A DNA stretch of 64,000 nt from Sediminibacterium salmoneum NBRC 103935 (GTDB taxonomy: Bacteria; Bacteroidota; Bacteroidia; Chitinophagales; Chitinophagaceae). Every line of letters starts with the position of its first letter. Within the stretch, counting starts at the first letter, position 1. Location of the stretch: positions 2,120,270-2,184,269 of the forward strand of contig NZ_KI866530.1 in assembly GCF_000511175.1 (NCBI RefSeq). The letters are read 5' to 3'. The translations under genes were made by a program, and so were the position numbers. Positions 28,401 through 36,890 of the stretch are shown here, piece by piece. The notes below the pieces were generated by a model, which saw only the letters and a program-made list of their open reading frames with translations, was not told the DNA's origin and ran no database searches.

Positions 28401-28861
28401 CTGAGGCACCAGAAACAGTGAAGCAGTTTTTAAAACAAAGATTCAGATGGACTTTTGGTGTGTTGCAGACATTCTGGAAAAACAGGGATGCAATATTTAA
28501 TGCCTCATTTAAGAATCTGGGTTTTATTGCCTTACCTGATATTCTTCTTTTTAAATACATTATTCCATTGTTTTCTCCTTTTGCAGACTTATTAATGATT
28601 CTGGGATTATTAACAGGAAGCGCAGGAGAAATAGGTCTTTATTACAGTATCTTTCTGGCTGTTGACATAATTCTGGCAGCTTTTGCTTTTTCGGGAGAAA
28701 AAGAGCCATATTGGAAGCTGATCTGGCTGATTCCGCAAAGAATTATTTACCGCTGGCTTCTTCTATGGATATTACTTAAAACCATGCGAAAAGCGGTAAA
28801 GGGAGAACTTCAGCACTGGGGTGTACTTAAAAGAACAGGAAATGTACAGGAAGCCATATAA
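25490..28861 (+). CDS. Membrane fusion enzyme: GH18-like domain, NodB polysaccharide deacetylase and GT2 glycosyltransferase
   Basis: One 1123-residue chain combines three carbohydrate domains. After a membrane helix (ILLFLLVIALIAIIIAL, about 23-40) a GH18-like domain spans about 100-420, with GFTGINIDFEALVEKD carrying the catalytic Glu. A NodB deacetylase follows (about 480-700) with MVLTFDDGPHP, the metal pair SNHTFTHP, MFRAPFNADSRPE and IILLHDAGGDRS. A helix near 730-750 leads to a GT2 domain (about 765-1010) with SIIVPAYNEE, FIDDGSTDQ, IDADT, EDCDLTVRI and QRFRW, and terminal helices. The set suggests synthesis and trimming of an N-acetylhexosamine polymer, as split between PgaB and PgaC in poly-GlcNAc systems. 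The polymer itself is inference. Confidence 0.9.
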   Translation: MSKASKQVFQTNNPSRWQRFKWSFRILLFLLVIALIAIIIALRTAYVPTVPILQSSVFKQILVDDYSPDSLAKEYQGFRKFIDDKWAAGNGCGQNDSAIRLSNSKYFSDSLGIRAAFYVDWDPQAYFSLRRNIQKLNLVLPEWLFFDPKGDSMVIRKEKRGYDLIKNTKGLRVMPMLTNNVNGKWDGEVVRRIINDPVKSEKLINDLYKWIKSEGFTGINIDFEALVEKDNRILTSFLKKLTARFHQGGLLTSIDVMPFNEDYNYAALAENTDYIFLMAYDQFTSSTKPGPISGQKWIEAAVDQMVKKVPIPKLVLCIAGFGYDWPKGGEGSDVTYQQALSIAKENGSKITYDNDSYNLYFTYKDKVGHEREVHFTDAATNFNSLRFSTEYGFAGTALWRMGSEDSRLWDFYHLPMNKASVQKFNFEEFTKVETSNDVDFMGEGEILDVISTPTPGHIRTELDTAWMLISEEFYDTLPSMFVVKQFGKSTEKKMVLTFDDGPHPVYTRQILDILDKYNVVANFFIVGIEAEKNIPLIKRIYNSGHEISNHTFTHPNMATVSKQRAYLEMDATKLLIEAITGRSTIMFRAPFNADSRPETMEELVPVALSRTKNYLTIGENIDPLDWQIDEDKNFNGDSIFNRVVRMKDRGNIILLHDAGGDRSATVDALPKIIEYFHKEGYQFTTVADLMGKTRDDVMPPVPNYKENYLLRFNYLLAEAGYYLGKFFNATFILFLVLGSIRLLAVLILAIKARKKEKGKELMPLKNNPLVSIIVPAYNEEVNAVSSLQNLLKCTYPNFNIIFIDDGSTDQTLSVVKQSFNEHPQVTILHKSNGGKASALNFGIGHTNAPILVCIDADTKLKTDAVEKLVMHFNDEEVGAVAGNVKVGNEINLITRWQSIEYTTSQNMDRKAFSLLNAITVVPGAIGAFRKTAVLEAGGFTPDTLAEDCDLTVRILREGYTIANENRAIALTEAPETVKQFLKQRFRWTFGVLQTFWKNRDAIFNASFKNLGFIALPDILLFKYIIPLFSPFADLLMILGLLTGSAGEIGLYYSIFLAVDIILAAFAFSGEKEPYWKLIWLIPQRIIYRWLLLWILLKTMRKAVKGELQHWGVLKRTGNVQEAI

Positions 28862-28902
28862 AAAAGTGTTTACTTTGCAACTTTCCAGCAAAAATCAATA
28901 GT

Positions 28903-29865
28903 ATGAAACTAAAAGATATTCAGGTACTCAATGAAAAGGAAACCCGAGGTGGATTTGGGGAAGGTATTCATGAAATTGGCAAAGAAAATCCAAATGTGGT
29001 AGTATTAACTGCAGACCTTGCCGGTTCTTTGAAATTGGGCCCTTTTATCAAGGATTTTCCAGATCGTTTTGTACAGGTTGGTATTGCAGAAGCCAATATG
29101 ATTGGTATTGCGGCGGGTATGACCATTGGAGGTAAAATACCCTACACTACCACTTTTGCTAATTTCAGTACCGGAAGAGTATACGATCAGATCAGGCAAA
29201 GTGTTGCTTATAGTGAGAAAAACGTAAAAATCTGTGCTTCTCACGCCGGACTTACTTTGGGCGAAGACGGGGCAACGCACCAGATCCTGGAAGATATTGG
29301 ATTAATGAAAATGCTTCCTGGCATGACGGTTATTGTGCCTTGCGACTTTAATCAGACAAAAGCTGCCACCAAGGCAATTGCTTCATACAATGGACCCGTT
29401 TATCTGCGGTTTGGCAGACCCAAGTGGCCCAATTTTACCAAAGAAGATGGCAGTGATTTTATTATAGGTAAGGCACAGCAGCTAAGTGAGGGTAGCGATA
29501 TCTCCATTTTTGCCTGCGGACATATGGTTTGGAAAGCCATTGAGGCCGGAAGAATCCTTGAGGAAAAAGGAATTAGTGTTGAGGTAATCAATATTCACAC
29601 TATTAAACCTTTGGATACAGAAGCAGTGCTGGCTTCCATTAAAAAAACAAAGTGTGCTGTTACTGTTGAGGAGCACAACATAATTGGTGGTTTAGGTGAT
29701 TCAATTGCTCAGGTTGCCGCAAAAAATTTCCCTGTTCCAATAGAAATGATTGGAACCAATGATACGTTTGGTGAAAGTGGTAAACCCACCGAATTATTAA
29801 CCAAATATGGTTTAGATACCCCCAATATTATTGCAGCGGCAGAAAAAGTAATTTCCAGAAAATAG
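28903..29865 (+). CDS. Transketolase, C-terminal subunit
   Basis: The 320 residues cover the pyrimidine-binding and C-terminal domains of a two-subunit transketolase (non-oxidative pentose phosphate pathway). Visible are VVLTADLAGS, FVQVGIAEANMIGIAAGM with the catalytic Glu (about 63-80), SHAGLTLGEDGATHQ, PVYLRFGRP, and VTVEEHNIIGGLGDS in the C-terminal domain. The N-terminal, diphosphate-binding subunit is normally encoded just upstream, but here the upstream gene is the glycosyltransferase fusion, so the partner must lie elsewhere. A 1-deoxyxylulose-5-phosphate-synthase-like role is less likely given the motifs. Confidence 0.9.
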   Translation: MKLKDIQVLNEKETRGGFGEGIHEIGKENPNVVVLTADLAGSLKLGPFIKDFPDRFVQVGIAEANMIGIAAGMTIGGKIPYTTTFANFSTGRVYDQIRQSVAYSEKNVKICASHAGLTLGEDGATHQILEDIGLMKMLPGMTVIVPCDFNQTKAATKAIASYNGPVYLRFGRPKWPNFTKEDGSDFIIGKAQQLSEGSDISIFACGHMVWKAIEAGRILEEKGISVEVINIHTIKPLDTEAVLASIKKTKCAVTVEEHNIIGGLGDSIAQVAAKNFPVPIEMIGTNDTFGESGKPTELLTKYGLDTPNIIAAAEKVISRK

Positions 29866-29884
29866 ACTCTCTAAATAGAAAAAC

Positions 29885-29915
29885 AAAAGACTGTATTCGT
29901 ACAGTCTTTTTTGTT
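29885..29915 (+). terminator. Rho-independent terminator after the transketolase subunit gene
   Basis: Perfect 11-bp stem (29885-29895 with 29900-29910), TTCG tetraloop and a T-rich tail. It separates the transketolase transcript from the hybrid kinase gene. Confidence 0.8.
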
Positions 29916-29971
29916 TTATATATCGTCAACAAACATAAATAAATCGTAAATTGAAATAAGCATTCAGCGTA

Positions 29972-32900
29972 ATGGGCATTCACTTCAATCAACAACAAAC
30001 AGATTTATTGTTTCCCTTTCACTTAAAAGTGAATAACGATGGAACGTTGATTGGCTGTGGTAAATCAATCAAGAAAATTTTACCAGCAATTCAAAAATTG
30101 CCTTTCAGTAATTTTTTCATGATTGAAGAGATGGAGCAAGGACCTGTAATTGCCTATATTAAAGCACACTTACAACAACTAATCAATATAAGGATAAAGG
30201 AAAAGTTAAGCATCCACTTAAGGGGGCAGTTTGTTTATTCAGAAACTGATAATTTCTATGTATTTCTGGGTTCCCCTGCATTTAATTCAATTAAGGAATT
30301 AGAAGAGTCTAATCTGGAAGCTAGTGATTTTGCTATACAGAATCCACAAATAGATTTGCTTAAAACATTAAAAGCCAAAGACGAGGAGGAAGCAATACGG
30401 AATAACTATGAACAAACACTTTTGTTTGCTCTGGAAAAAATGGGAGACAATGTGTGGCTGCATGATTATAAAAAAAATGTCACCAACTTTTCACACAGCA
30501 AAAGAGCATTTATTGAACTGGAGAATAATCACTTAAGTATTGCTGAACAATGGTGGAAGGCCGTTCATGCCGAAGATGTTCCTATTTTAATAGAACAAGA
30601 CAGAAAATACAAGAATAAAGAAATTGATCATCATAGTTCCGAATACAGAATCAAAGATAAGTTTGGGGATTACAAATGGATTTTAGACAGAGGAATTGTA
30701 ATAGAGAAGGACGAAAATGGATTTCCATTAAAAGTTCTGGGCACACATACTGACATAACAAAAATAAAGGAAACAGAAGCCGAGTTTACCAAGCAAAGGA
30801 ATTTTTATGAGAGTATTCTGAATAATATCCCAACAGATATAGTAGTATTAGACACAGATCATCGCTATCTGTTTGTTAATCCTGTAGGTATAAAGAATCC
30901 GGATATCAGAAAGTGGATTATTGGAAAGAACGATCAGGAATATTGTCAATATAGAAATAAGGATCCAAAAATTGCAGCTACCCGATCAGCTGTATTTCAA
31001 AAAGTAATAGAGAGTAAGAAGCAGTATTCATGGGAAGAAAGTCATGTAAATGAAAAGGGCGAGAATGAGTACCACTTAAGAAATCTTTACCCGGTTCTGA
31101 ATGAAAAAAATGAAGTTAAACTGGTAATTGGATTTGGATTAAACATCACGGAAAGAAAACAGATTGAAGAAAAGGTAACGCTCAACGAAAAACGATACAG
31201 GGATTTATTTAATTATAGTCAGGCACTTATCTGCACCCATGACCTGGAGGGAAAATTATTGAGTGTTAATCCTGCCATTTGTAAAATAATGGGGTATGAA
31301 CAAAATGAACTGATTGGGAGAAATATAAAAGATTTTATACCCAAAGAAAGAGTTGAATATTTTGACAAGACCTATTTAACTGAGGTCTTGGGATCAGGTC
31401 AGGCAGAGGGTGTTTTTTCCATTATTTGTAAAAATGGAGAACAGATTTTCCTTCTGTTCCAGAACTATATGGTGGAAGAAGACTCCAGCAATGCTTATAT
31501 AATTGGGTTCTCGCAAGACATTACCAACAGAATACGTGCCGAGCAGGAATTACTAAAAGCAAAAGAAGAAACAGAAAGAGCAAGCAGGGTTAAGGAAGTA
31601 TTTCTTGCTAATATGAGTCATGAAATAAGAACCCCGATGAACGGTATACTGGGTATTGGAAGTCTGTTATACAAAACTCATTTAACACCCAAGCAATCGG
31701 AGTATACCAAGCTAATACTGGAATCTGCAGACAATCTCCTTCATATTGTAAACGACGTTCTTGATTTTACAAAAATTGAATCCGGAAAAGTTGAACTTGA
31801 AAATATCCCTTTTAATATTGAAGAAAAAATAGCCAGTACATTAAAAACTTTTGTCTTTAAAATAGAAGAGAAAGGCCTGGAGCTGATTTTTGATAATCAG
31901 ATTAAAAAAGACAAAATAATTGTTGGAGACCCTTTTAGACTAGGTCAAATCTTAAACAATTTAATCAGCAATGCACTGAAGTTTACTGAAAACGGAAAAA
32001 TTACTTTGGTTGCGCGGGAAGAAGTTAAGAATGAAGAAGAATCCGTTTTTGAGTTTGTGATAACAGATACCGGAATTGGAATTTCAGAAGAAAATCTTTC
32101 CCATATTTTCGATGAATTTGTTCAGGCTTCATCAGAAACAAGCCGTAAATATGGTGGCACCGGACTGGGGTTGAGCATTACAAAGAATTTAATTGAAATG
32201 CAGGGAGGAAGCATTAAGGCAACCAGTGAACTGAATAAGGGAACTTGCTTTACCGTTAAAATTCCCTACAAAACAGGAAATACCGGTTTGTTAAAAAAGG
32301 AAAAGGAAGAATTAACATACAATTCCCTGGAAAAAAAGAAAATACTGGTTGCGGAAGATGTAGCTATTAACCAGATTATTGTGAAACAGATCTTGTTAGA
32401 TTGGGGACACGAAGTTGTTGTTGTAAACAATGGTCAGGAAGCCTACGAAGCACATCAGAGAAAAGATTTTGATTTAATCTTAATGGATATTCACATGCCG
32501 GATGTGGATGGATATGAAGCAACTCAAATGATCAGAAGTTTGAATGATACCAATAAAGCTGCAGTACCTATTATTGCATTAACCGCCAATGCATTTAAAC
32601 AGGAAACAGAACGGTTTGCAGAAGCCGGATTTAATGATTACATCACTAAGCCCTTTACAGAACAGGTTTTATACGAATGCATCAAAAAACAATTACATCT
32701 TTCGCACTCCATTGAGTTCAGCAAAAAACCAACCAATACTACAGGTACTGCATCAAATGAAAAATTATATAGTCTGGATGCACTTCAGGGCATAGATAAA
32801 GACGATACAGAATTCTTAATTGAGATTGTTCATGTGTTCAGCAAGAATACGAGAAAGGATTTAGAGAATTTGCTCAAAGCCATCAAAAACAACCAAATGA

Positions 32901-33103
32901 ATGAAGTGTTTCAGTTTTCACATAAGATGAAATCTTCCATTTACAGTATGGGCATTAAACACGCATATAAAACCATTGAAAGCCTTGAGTTTTATGCAAA
33001 AACAGGAGAACAGGAAGAAAAAATACCAATGCTGGGTAAACAGTTACAACTAATTCTGGAACAGGTATTTCAACAATTAAAAGCAGATTTTCCTGCCAGT
33101 TAA
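29972..33103 (+). CDS. Hybrid histidine kinase with HNOBA-like N-terminus, PAS repeats, receiver and HPt
   Basis: A soluble phosphorelay protein of 1043 residues. The first 130 residues (DLLFPFHLKVNNDGTLIGCG, FYVFLGSPAFNSIKELEESN, FAIQNPQIDLL) resemble the heme-NO-binding-associated (HNOBA) PAS-like domain that partners H-NOX proteins. Three PAS domains follow (about 145-265, 275-395 and 400-520), then HisKA with NMSHEIRTPMNGILG (phospho-His near 550), HATPase with NLISNALKFT and GTGLGLSI, a receiver with LILMDIHMPD (Asp near 839) and an HPt domain with FSHKMKSSIY (His near 983). No H-NOX gene is adjacent. The output regulator is unknown. The domain order is clear; the HNOBA call rests on motif resemblance. 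Confidence 0.88.
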   Translation: MGIHFNQQQTDLLFPFHLKVNNDGTLIGCGKSIKKILPAIQKLPFSNFFMIEEMEQGPVIAYIKAHLQQLINIRIKEKLSIHLRGQFVYSETDNFYVFLGSPAFNSIKELEESNLEASDFAIQNPQIDLLKTLKAKDEEEAIRNNYEQTLLFALEKMGDNVWLHDYKKNVTNFSHSKRAFIELENNHLSIAEQWWKAVHAEDVPILIEQDRKYKNKEIDHHSSEYRIKDKFGDYKWILDRGIVIEKDENGFPLKVLGTHTDITKIKETEAEFTKQRNFYESILNNIPTDIVVLDTDHRYLFVNPVGIKNPDIRKWIIGKNDQEYCQYRNKDPKIAATRSAVFQKVIESKKQYSWEESHVNEKGENEYHLRNLYPVLNEKNEVKLVIGFGLNITERKQIEEKVTLNEKRYRDLFNYSQALICTHDLEGKLLSVNPAICKIMGYEQNELIGRNIKDFIPKERVEYFDKTYLTEVLGSGQAEGVFSIICKNGEQIFLLFQNYMVEEDSSNAYIIGFSQDITNRIRAEQELLKAKEETERASRVKEVFLANMSHEIRTPMNGILGIGSLLYKTHLTPKQSEYTKLILESADNLLHIVNDVLDFTKIESGKVELENIPFNIEEKIASTLKTFVFKIEEKGLELIFDNQIKKDKIIVGDPFRLGQILNNLISNALKFTENGKITLVAREEVKNEEESVFEFVITDTGIGISEENLSHIFDEFVQASSETSRKYGGTGLGLSITKNLIEMQGGSIKATSELNKGTCFTVKIPYKTGNTGLLKKEKEELTYNSLEKKKILVAEDVAINQIIVKQILLDWGHEVVVVNNGQEAYEAHQRKDFDLILMDIHMPDVDGYEATQMIRSLNDTNKAAVPIIALTANAFKQETERFAEAGFNDYITKPFTEQVLYECIKKQLHLSHSIEFSKKPTNTTGTASNEKLYSLDALQGIDKDDTEFLIEIVHVFSKNTRKDLENLLKAIKNNQMNEVFQFSHKMKSSIYSMGIKHAYKTIESLEFYAKTGEQEEKIPMLGKQLQLILEQVFQQLKADFPAS

Positions 33104-33118
33104 ACTGATATCAGCCTG

Positions 33119-33763
33119 TTAAGGAGCTAAGCGCTCTCTGTTCCATCCCTCCGAAGATTTGGTGTATTTTAATCTATCGTGAAGGCGGCTGCTTCTACCT
33201 TGCCAGAATTCAAAACTTTCCGGTTTTACAATGAAGCCTCCCCAATGAGGTGGTCTTGGTACTGCATTTTCATCCGGATATTTTTCTACCAGTTGATTAT
33301 AATTATTTTCAAGAAAAGCACGATTGGGTATTACCTTACTTTGAGGAGATACCCATGCCCCTATCCTGCTACCTGCAGGTCTGGAATGAAAATAGGCATC
33401 ACTATCTGCAGGGTCAATTTTTTCTACGGTTCCTTCAATTCTGATTTGTCTTTCCAGCTCTTTCCAGAAGAATAACAGTGCAGCATTGGGATTGATAGCC
33501 AGGTCCTGACCTTTGGCGCTTTCATAGTTGGTAAAAAATACAAAGCCATCATGCGTATATCCTTTCAGTAAAACAATTCTGGCAGCTGGTTTTCCATTAC
33601 CATCAACGGTTGCCAGTGTCATTGCATTTACCTCATCAATATCTGCCGAAGTAGCTTCCTCCCACCAATCTCTGAATTGGTCAAAAGGATTACTGGAAGC
33701 ATGTGTCTCGTCAAAAGACTTGAGCATATAATCACGACGAATATCAGATATGGAACTTAGCAT
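33119..33763 (-). CDS. pdxH: Pyridoxamine 5'-phosphate oxidase
   Basis: FMN enzyme that oxidises pyridoxamine or pyridoxine 5'-phosphate to pyridoxal phosphate. The 214 residues are full length, with NAMTLATVDGNGKPAARIVL (about 46-65), LKGYTHDGFVFFTNYES, SRPAGSRIGAWVSPQS, PPHWGGF and the C-terminal signature FEFWQGRSSRLHDRL. Start ATG 33763 follows a TAATTTTG box by 6 bp. It stands 34 bp from the RND permease gene on the same strand but has its own promoter. Confidence 0.97.
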   Translation of the reverse strand: MLSSISDIRRDYMLKSFDETHASSNPFDQFRDWWEEATSADIDEVNAMTLATVDGNGKPAARIVLLKGYTHDGFVFFTNYESAKGQDLAINPNAALLFFWKELERQIRIEGTVEKIDPADSDAYFHSRPAGSRIGAWVSPQSKVIPNRAFLENNYNQLVEKYPDENAVPRPPHWGGFIVKPESFEFWQGRSSRLHDRLKYTKSSEGWNRERLAP

Positions 33764-33769
33764 GTTTTA

Positions 33770-33777
33770 CAAAATTA
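33770..33777 (-). promoter_or_regulatory. -7 promoter box for pdxH (TAATTTTG)
   Basis: Perfect TAnnTTTG on the minus strand, 6 bp before the pdxH ATG. A transcript from it would be leaderless or nearly so. Confidence 0.45.
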
Positions 33778-33797
33778 TACGCTTTATTTCAACTTCA

Positions 33798-36700
33798 TTA
33801 ATCAGTAATATCAACCTTTTTGGCATCATGCTTACCAGAGATAAAAGTATATACTGCAGGAATAACAAATAAGGTTAACAATAGTGAAAACATAATACCT
33901 CCTACAATCACAATACCCAATGGCATACGGCTGGTTGCGGCTGCACCAATACTAAGTGCAATTGGCAGTGCACCCAAGGCTGTTGCCAGACTGGTCATTA
34001 AAATAGGTCTTAATCGCTGTGCTGATGCTTCCAGAACCGCTTCTCGTTTAGCCAAACCAAATTCTCTTTTCTGATTGGCGAACTCCACAATCAGAATACC
34101 ATTCTTGGTAACCAGACCTATCAACATAATCATACCAATCTGAGAGAAAATATTAATGGTCTGATCAAAGATCCACAGACTCAGTAAAGCACCGGCCAAT
34201 GCCAAAGGAACGGTTAGCATAATGGTAAACGGATCTTTAAAACTTTCGAACTGCGCGGCCAGAACCAGATAAATCAGAATCAACGCAAAGCCAAATGCAA
34301 ATGCAGTATTGGAAGAGCTTTCTTCAAAATCTCTTGAGGGTCCGTTTAAAGCTGTTTTGAAACTTTCATCCAGAAGTTTATCACCTATTCTTCGCATTGC
34401 TTTTACGCCGTCCCCAATAGTCATGCCCTCTGCAAGAGAAGCTGATATTGTGGCTGCCTTGAAACGATTGAAATGATAAAGTGTTGGAGGATTGGAACTT
34501 TCTTCCAGTTTCACAACAGCTTTTAATGGTATACTTTCCCCTCTGTTGTTTCTGACATATAGTTTTTCGATGTCTGCAGGTTTCTGCCTGTCTTTGTAGG
34601 CAACCTGGGAAATTACTTCGTATTGCTTACCATTCATGATATAATAGGCCAGCCTTCTGCCACTGAATGCACTTGAAACCACATCTGCCACATCAATAAT
34701 GGAAAGACCTAAATCTTTTGCTTTAATTCTGTCAATTGTTAATTGAAGTTCAGGTTTATTAAACTTTAGATTCACGTCTACATTCTGAAAAGTCTTATCC
34801 TTTCTTGCTTCTTCCAGAAACTTAGGAATAACCGTTTTTATTTTTTCAAAATCCAGGTTCTGCAAAATGAACTGAACGGGTAGAGATCCACGGGAGCCCA
34901 ATCCAACAGAAATGGTTTGTTCTTCCACAGGGAATATTCTGGCATTGTTGATATTGGGTAATTTTTTCCCGATGGCTTTGGCAATTTCTGATTGTGAACG
35001 TGTACGTTCATTCGGCTCAACCAGTTTAATTCTTAACGTTCCGCCATTTACACCGCCACTTCCTCCAAAACCAGGAACAGCTGCAAATACAAAGTCTTTT
35101 TCAGGAACCGAATCTGTCAGATAATTCAAAAGCATATCACCGGTTTCCACCATGTAACCATAGCTGGCTCCTTCAGGGCCGCTCATTTGAAAACGAATAC
35201 TGCTTCTATCTTCAAGAGGTGCCAGTTCACTTTGCAATCCGGAACCAATCCAATAAATCAATCCCATACAGGCAACTACAATTACCCATGCAAACCACCT
35301 GACTTTTAAAAATGAAGCCAGCAGATTCTTATACCCGTTTTCCATGCCCTTGAAGAAAGGCTCCGTCATGTCATAGAACTTACCATGACTGGCATCCTTT
35401 TTATTCAGGTACACATTCAATACCGGTGTAATAGTAAGTGATACGAATGCAGAAATTAAAACAGCCGCCGCTACAACAATACCAAATTCACGGAACAGAC
35501 TTCCTACAAATCCCTGTAAGAAAATCACCGGTAAAAACACAACAGCCAGGGTAATGGAAGTTGATACAACCGCAAAGAAAATTTCCTTACTTCCTTCAAG
35601 TGCCGCTTTTCTAATTGGTAAGCCGCCTTCGAGTTTTCTGAATATATTTTCTGTTACAACAATACCATCATCAACAACCAAACCAGTTGCCAGCACAATA
35701 CCCAGTAAGGTTAGTACATTAATGGAGAATCCAGAAATGTACATGATGAAAAAAGTAGCTACCAGTGAAATGGGAATATCTATCAGCGGGCGAATGGCAA
35801 TCAACCAGTTTCTAAAGAAGAAAAAGATAACAAGCACCACTAATGAAAAAGAAATCAATAATGTCTCTTCTACTTCTTTAATAGAGGCCCTAACATTCTT
35901 GGTCTGATCAATGAGGGTGGTCATCATGAAGTCGCCCTTCTCCGTTTTCTGTATTTCTGCCAGACGCTTATAAAACTCGTCTGCAATTTTAATATAGTTG
36001 GCTCCGGGTTGAGGAATAATGGCCATACCCACTGCATTCACCCCATTTAAACGCCAGCTGTATTCATCGTTCTCCGGACCAATTTCCACATATGCAACAT
36101 CAGATAAACGAACAATTCCTGCAGCTGTCTGACGAATAATTAAATCCCTGAAATCTTTTTCTGTGGTAAGTCTTCCCAGTGCTTTAATGGTTAACTCTGT
36201 TTTATCACCATAAATTTTACCGGAAGGAATTTCAACGTTTTCTGTATTTAAAGCTGTACGTATATCGCCGAAAGTAACATTGAAGGCATTGAGTTTATCC
36301 GGATCAATCCAGATACGCATAGACGGACGCTTTTGCCCGAATATATTCACCGCACTCACTTCAGAGATGGTTTGGAATCTTTCCTGCAACACATTTTCAG
36401 CGTATTCACTCAACTCTAATAATCCCTTTGTCTGACTTTGTACAGCCAGCATGATGATGAAGTCGCTATTGGCATCCGATTTACTAACTACCGGTGGTGC
36501 ATCAACGTCCTGAGGTAAATTTCTTACCGCCTGACTCACTTTATCTCTTACATCATTGGCAGCAGCTTCTAAATCTTCAGATACGTTAAATTCAACAGTG
36601 ATATTACTGTTTCCGTTAGAGCTGGAAGAAGAGATACTTCTGATACCAGGAATACCATTGATGGCTTTTTCCAGTGGTTCTGTAATCTGGCTCTCAATAA

Positions 36701-36872
36701 TTTCAGAATTCGCACCGGAATAGGAAGTTCTTACATTCACTACCGGAGGATCTACTGCCGGGTATTCTCTAACCGCAAGAAAACTATATCCAACTATCCC
36801 AAACAATATGATGAGAATATTCATCACCGTTGCAAGGATGGGTCTTTTTAATGATAATTCAGAAATATTCAT
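33798..36872 (-). CDS. Efflux RND transporter permease (HAE1 type)
   Basis: Proton-driven inner-membrane pump of the AcrB/MexB group, 1024 residues. The N-terminus reads SLKRPILATVMNILIILFGI (first membrane helix) and the first porter domain has PAVDPPVVNV and SGANSEIIESQITEPLEKAI. The proton-relay helix shows GLVVDDGIVVTEN (Asp pair, about 405). The second half has the matching SQIGMIMLIGLVTKNGILIV stretch and the end PLGIVIVGGIMFS. The membrane fusion protein gene lies 18 bp upstream. No outer-membrane TolC gene follows, so a channel from elsewhere must complete the pump. Substrate unknown. Confidence 0.96.
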   Translation of the reverse strand: MNISELSLKRPILATVMNILIILFGIVGYSFLAVREYPAVDPPVVNVRTSYSGANSEIIESQITEPLEKAINGIPGIRSISSSSSNGNSNITVEFNVSEDLEAAANDVRDKVSQAVRNLPQDVDAPPVVSKSDANSDFIIMLAVQSQTKGLLELSEYAENVLQERFQTISEVSAVNIFGQKRPSMRIWIDPDKLNAFNVTFGDIRTALNTENVEIPSGKIYGDKTELTIKALGRLTTEKDFRDLIIRQTAAGIVRLSDVAYVEIGPENDEYSWRLNGVNAVGMAIIPQPGANYIKIADEFYKRLAEIQKTEKGDFMMTTLIDQTKNVRASIKEVEETLLISFSLVVLVIFFFFRNWLIAIRPLIDIPISLVATFFIMYISGFSINVLTLLGIVLATGLVVDDGIVVTENIFRKLEGGLPIRKAALEGSKEIFFAVVSTSITLAVVFLPVIFLQGFVGSLFREFGIVVAAAVLISAFVSLTITPVLNVYLNKKDASHGKFYDMTEPFFKGMENGYKNLLASFLKVRWFAWVIVVACMGLIYWIGSGLQSELAPLEDRSSIRFQMSGPEGASYGYMVETGDMLLNYLTDSVPEKDFVFAAVPGFGGSGGVNGGTLRIKLVEPNERTRSQSEIAKAIGKKLPNINNARIFPVEEQTISVGLGSRGSLPVQFILQNLDFEKIKTVIPKFLEEARKDKTFQNVDVNLKFNKPELQLTIDRIKAKDLGLSIIDVADVVSSAFSGRRLAYYIMNGKQYEVISQVAYKDRQKPADIEKLYVRNNRGESIPLKAVVKLEESSNPPTLYHFNRFKAATISASLAEGMTIGDGVKAMRRIGDKLLDESFKTALNGPSRDFEESSSNTAFAFGFALILIYLVLAAQFESFKDPFTIMLTVPLALAGALLSLWIFDQTINIFSQIGMIMLIGLVTKNGILIVEFANQKREFGLAKREAVLEASAQRLRPILMTSLATALGALPIALSIGAAATSRMPLGIVIVGGIMFSLLLTLFVIPAVYTFISGKHDAKKVDITD

Positions 36873-36890
36873 GGGATATGGCTGCTTCTA

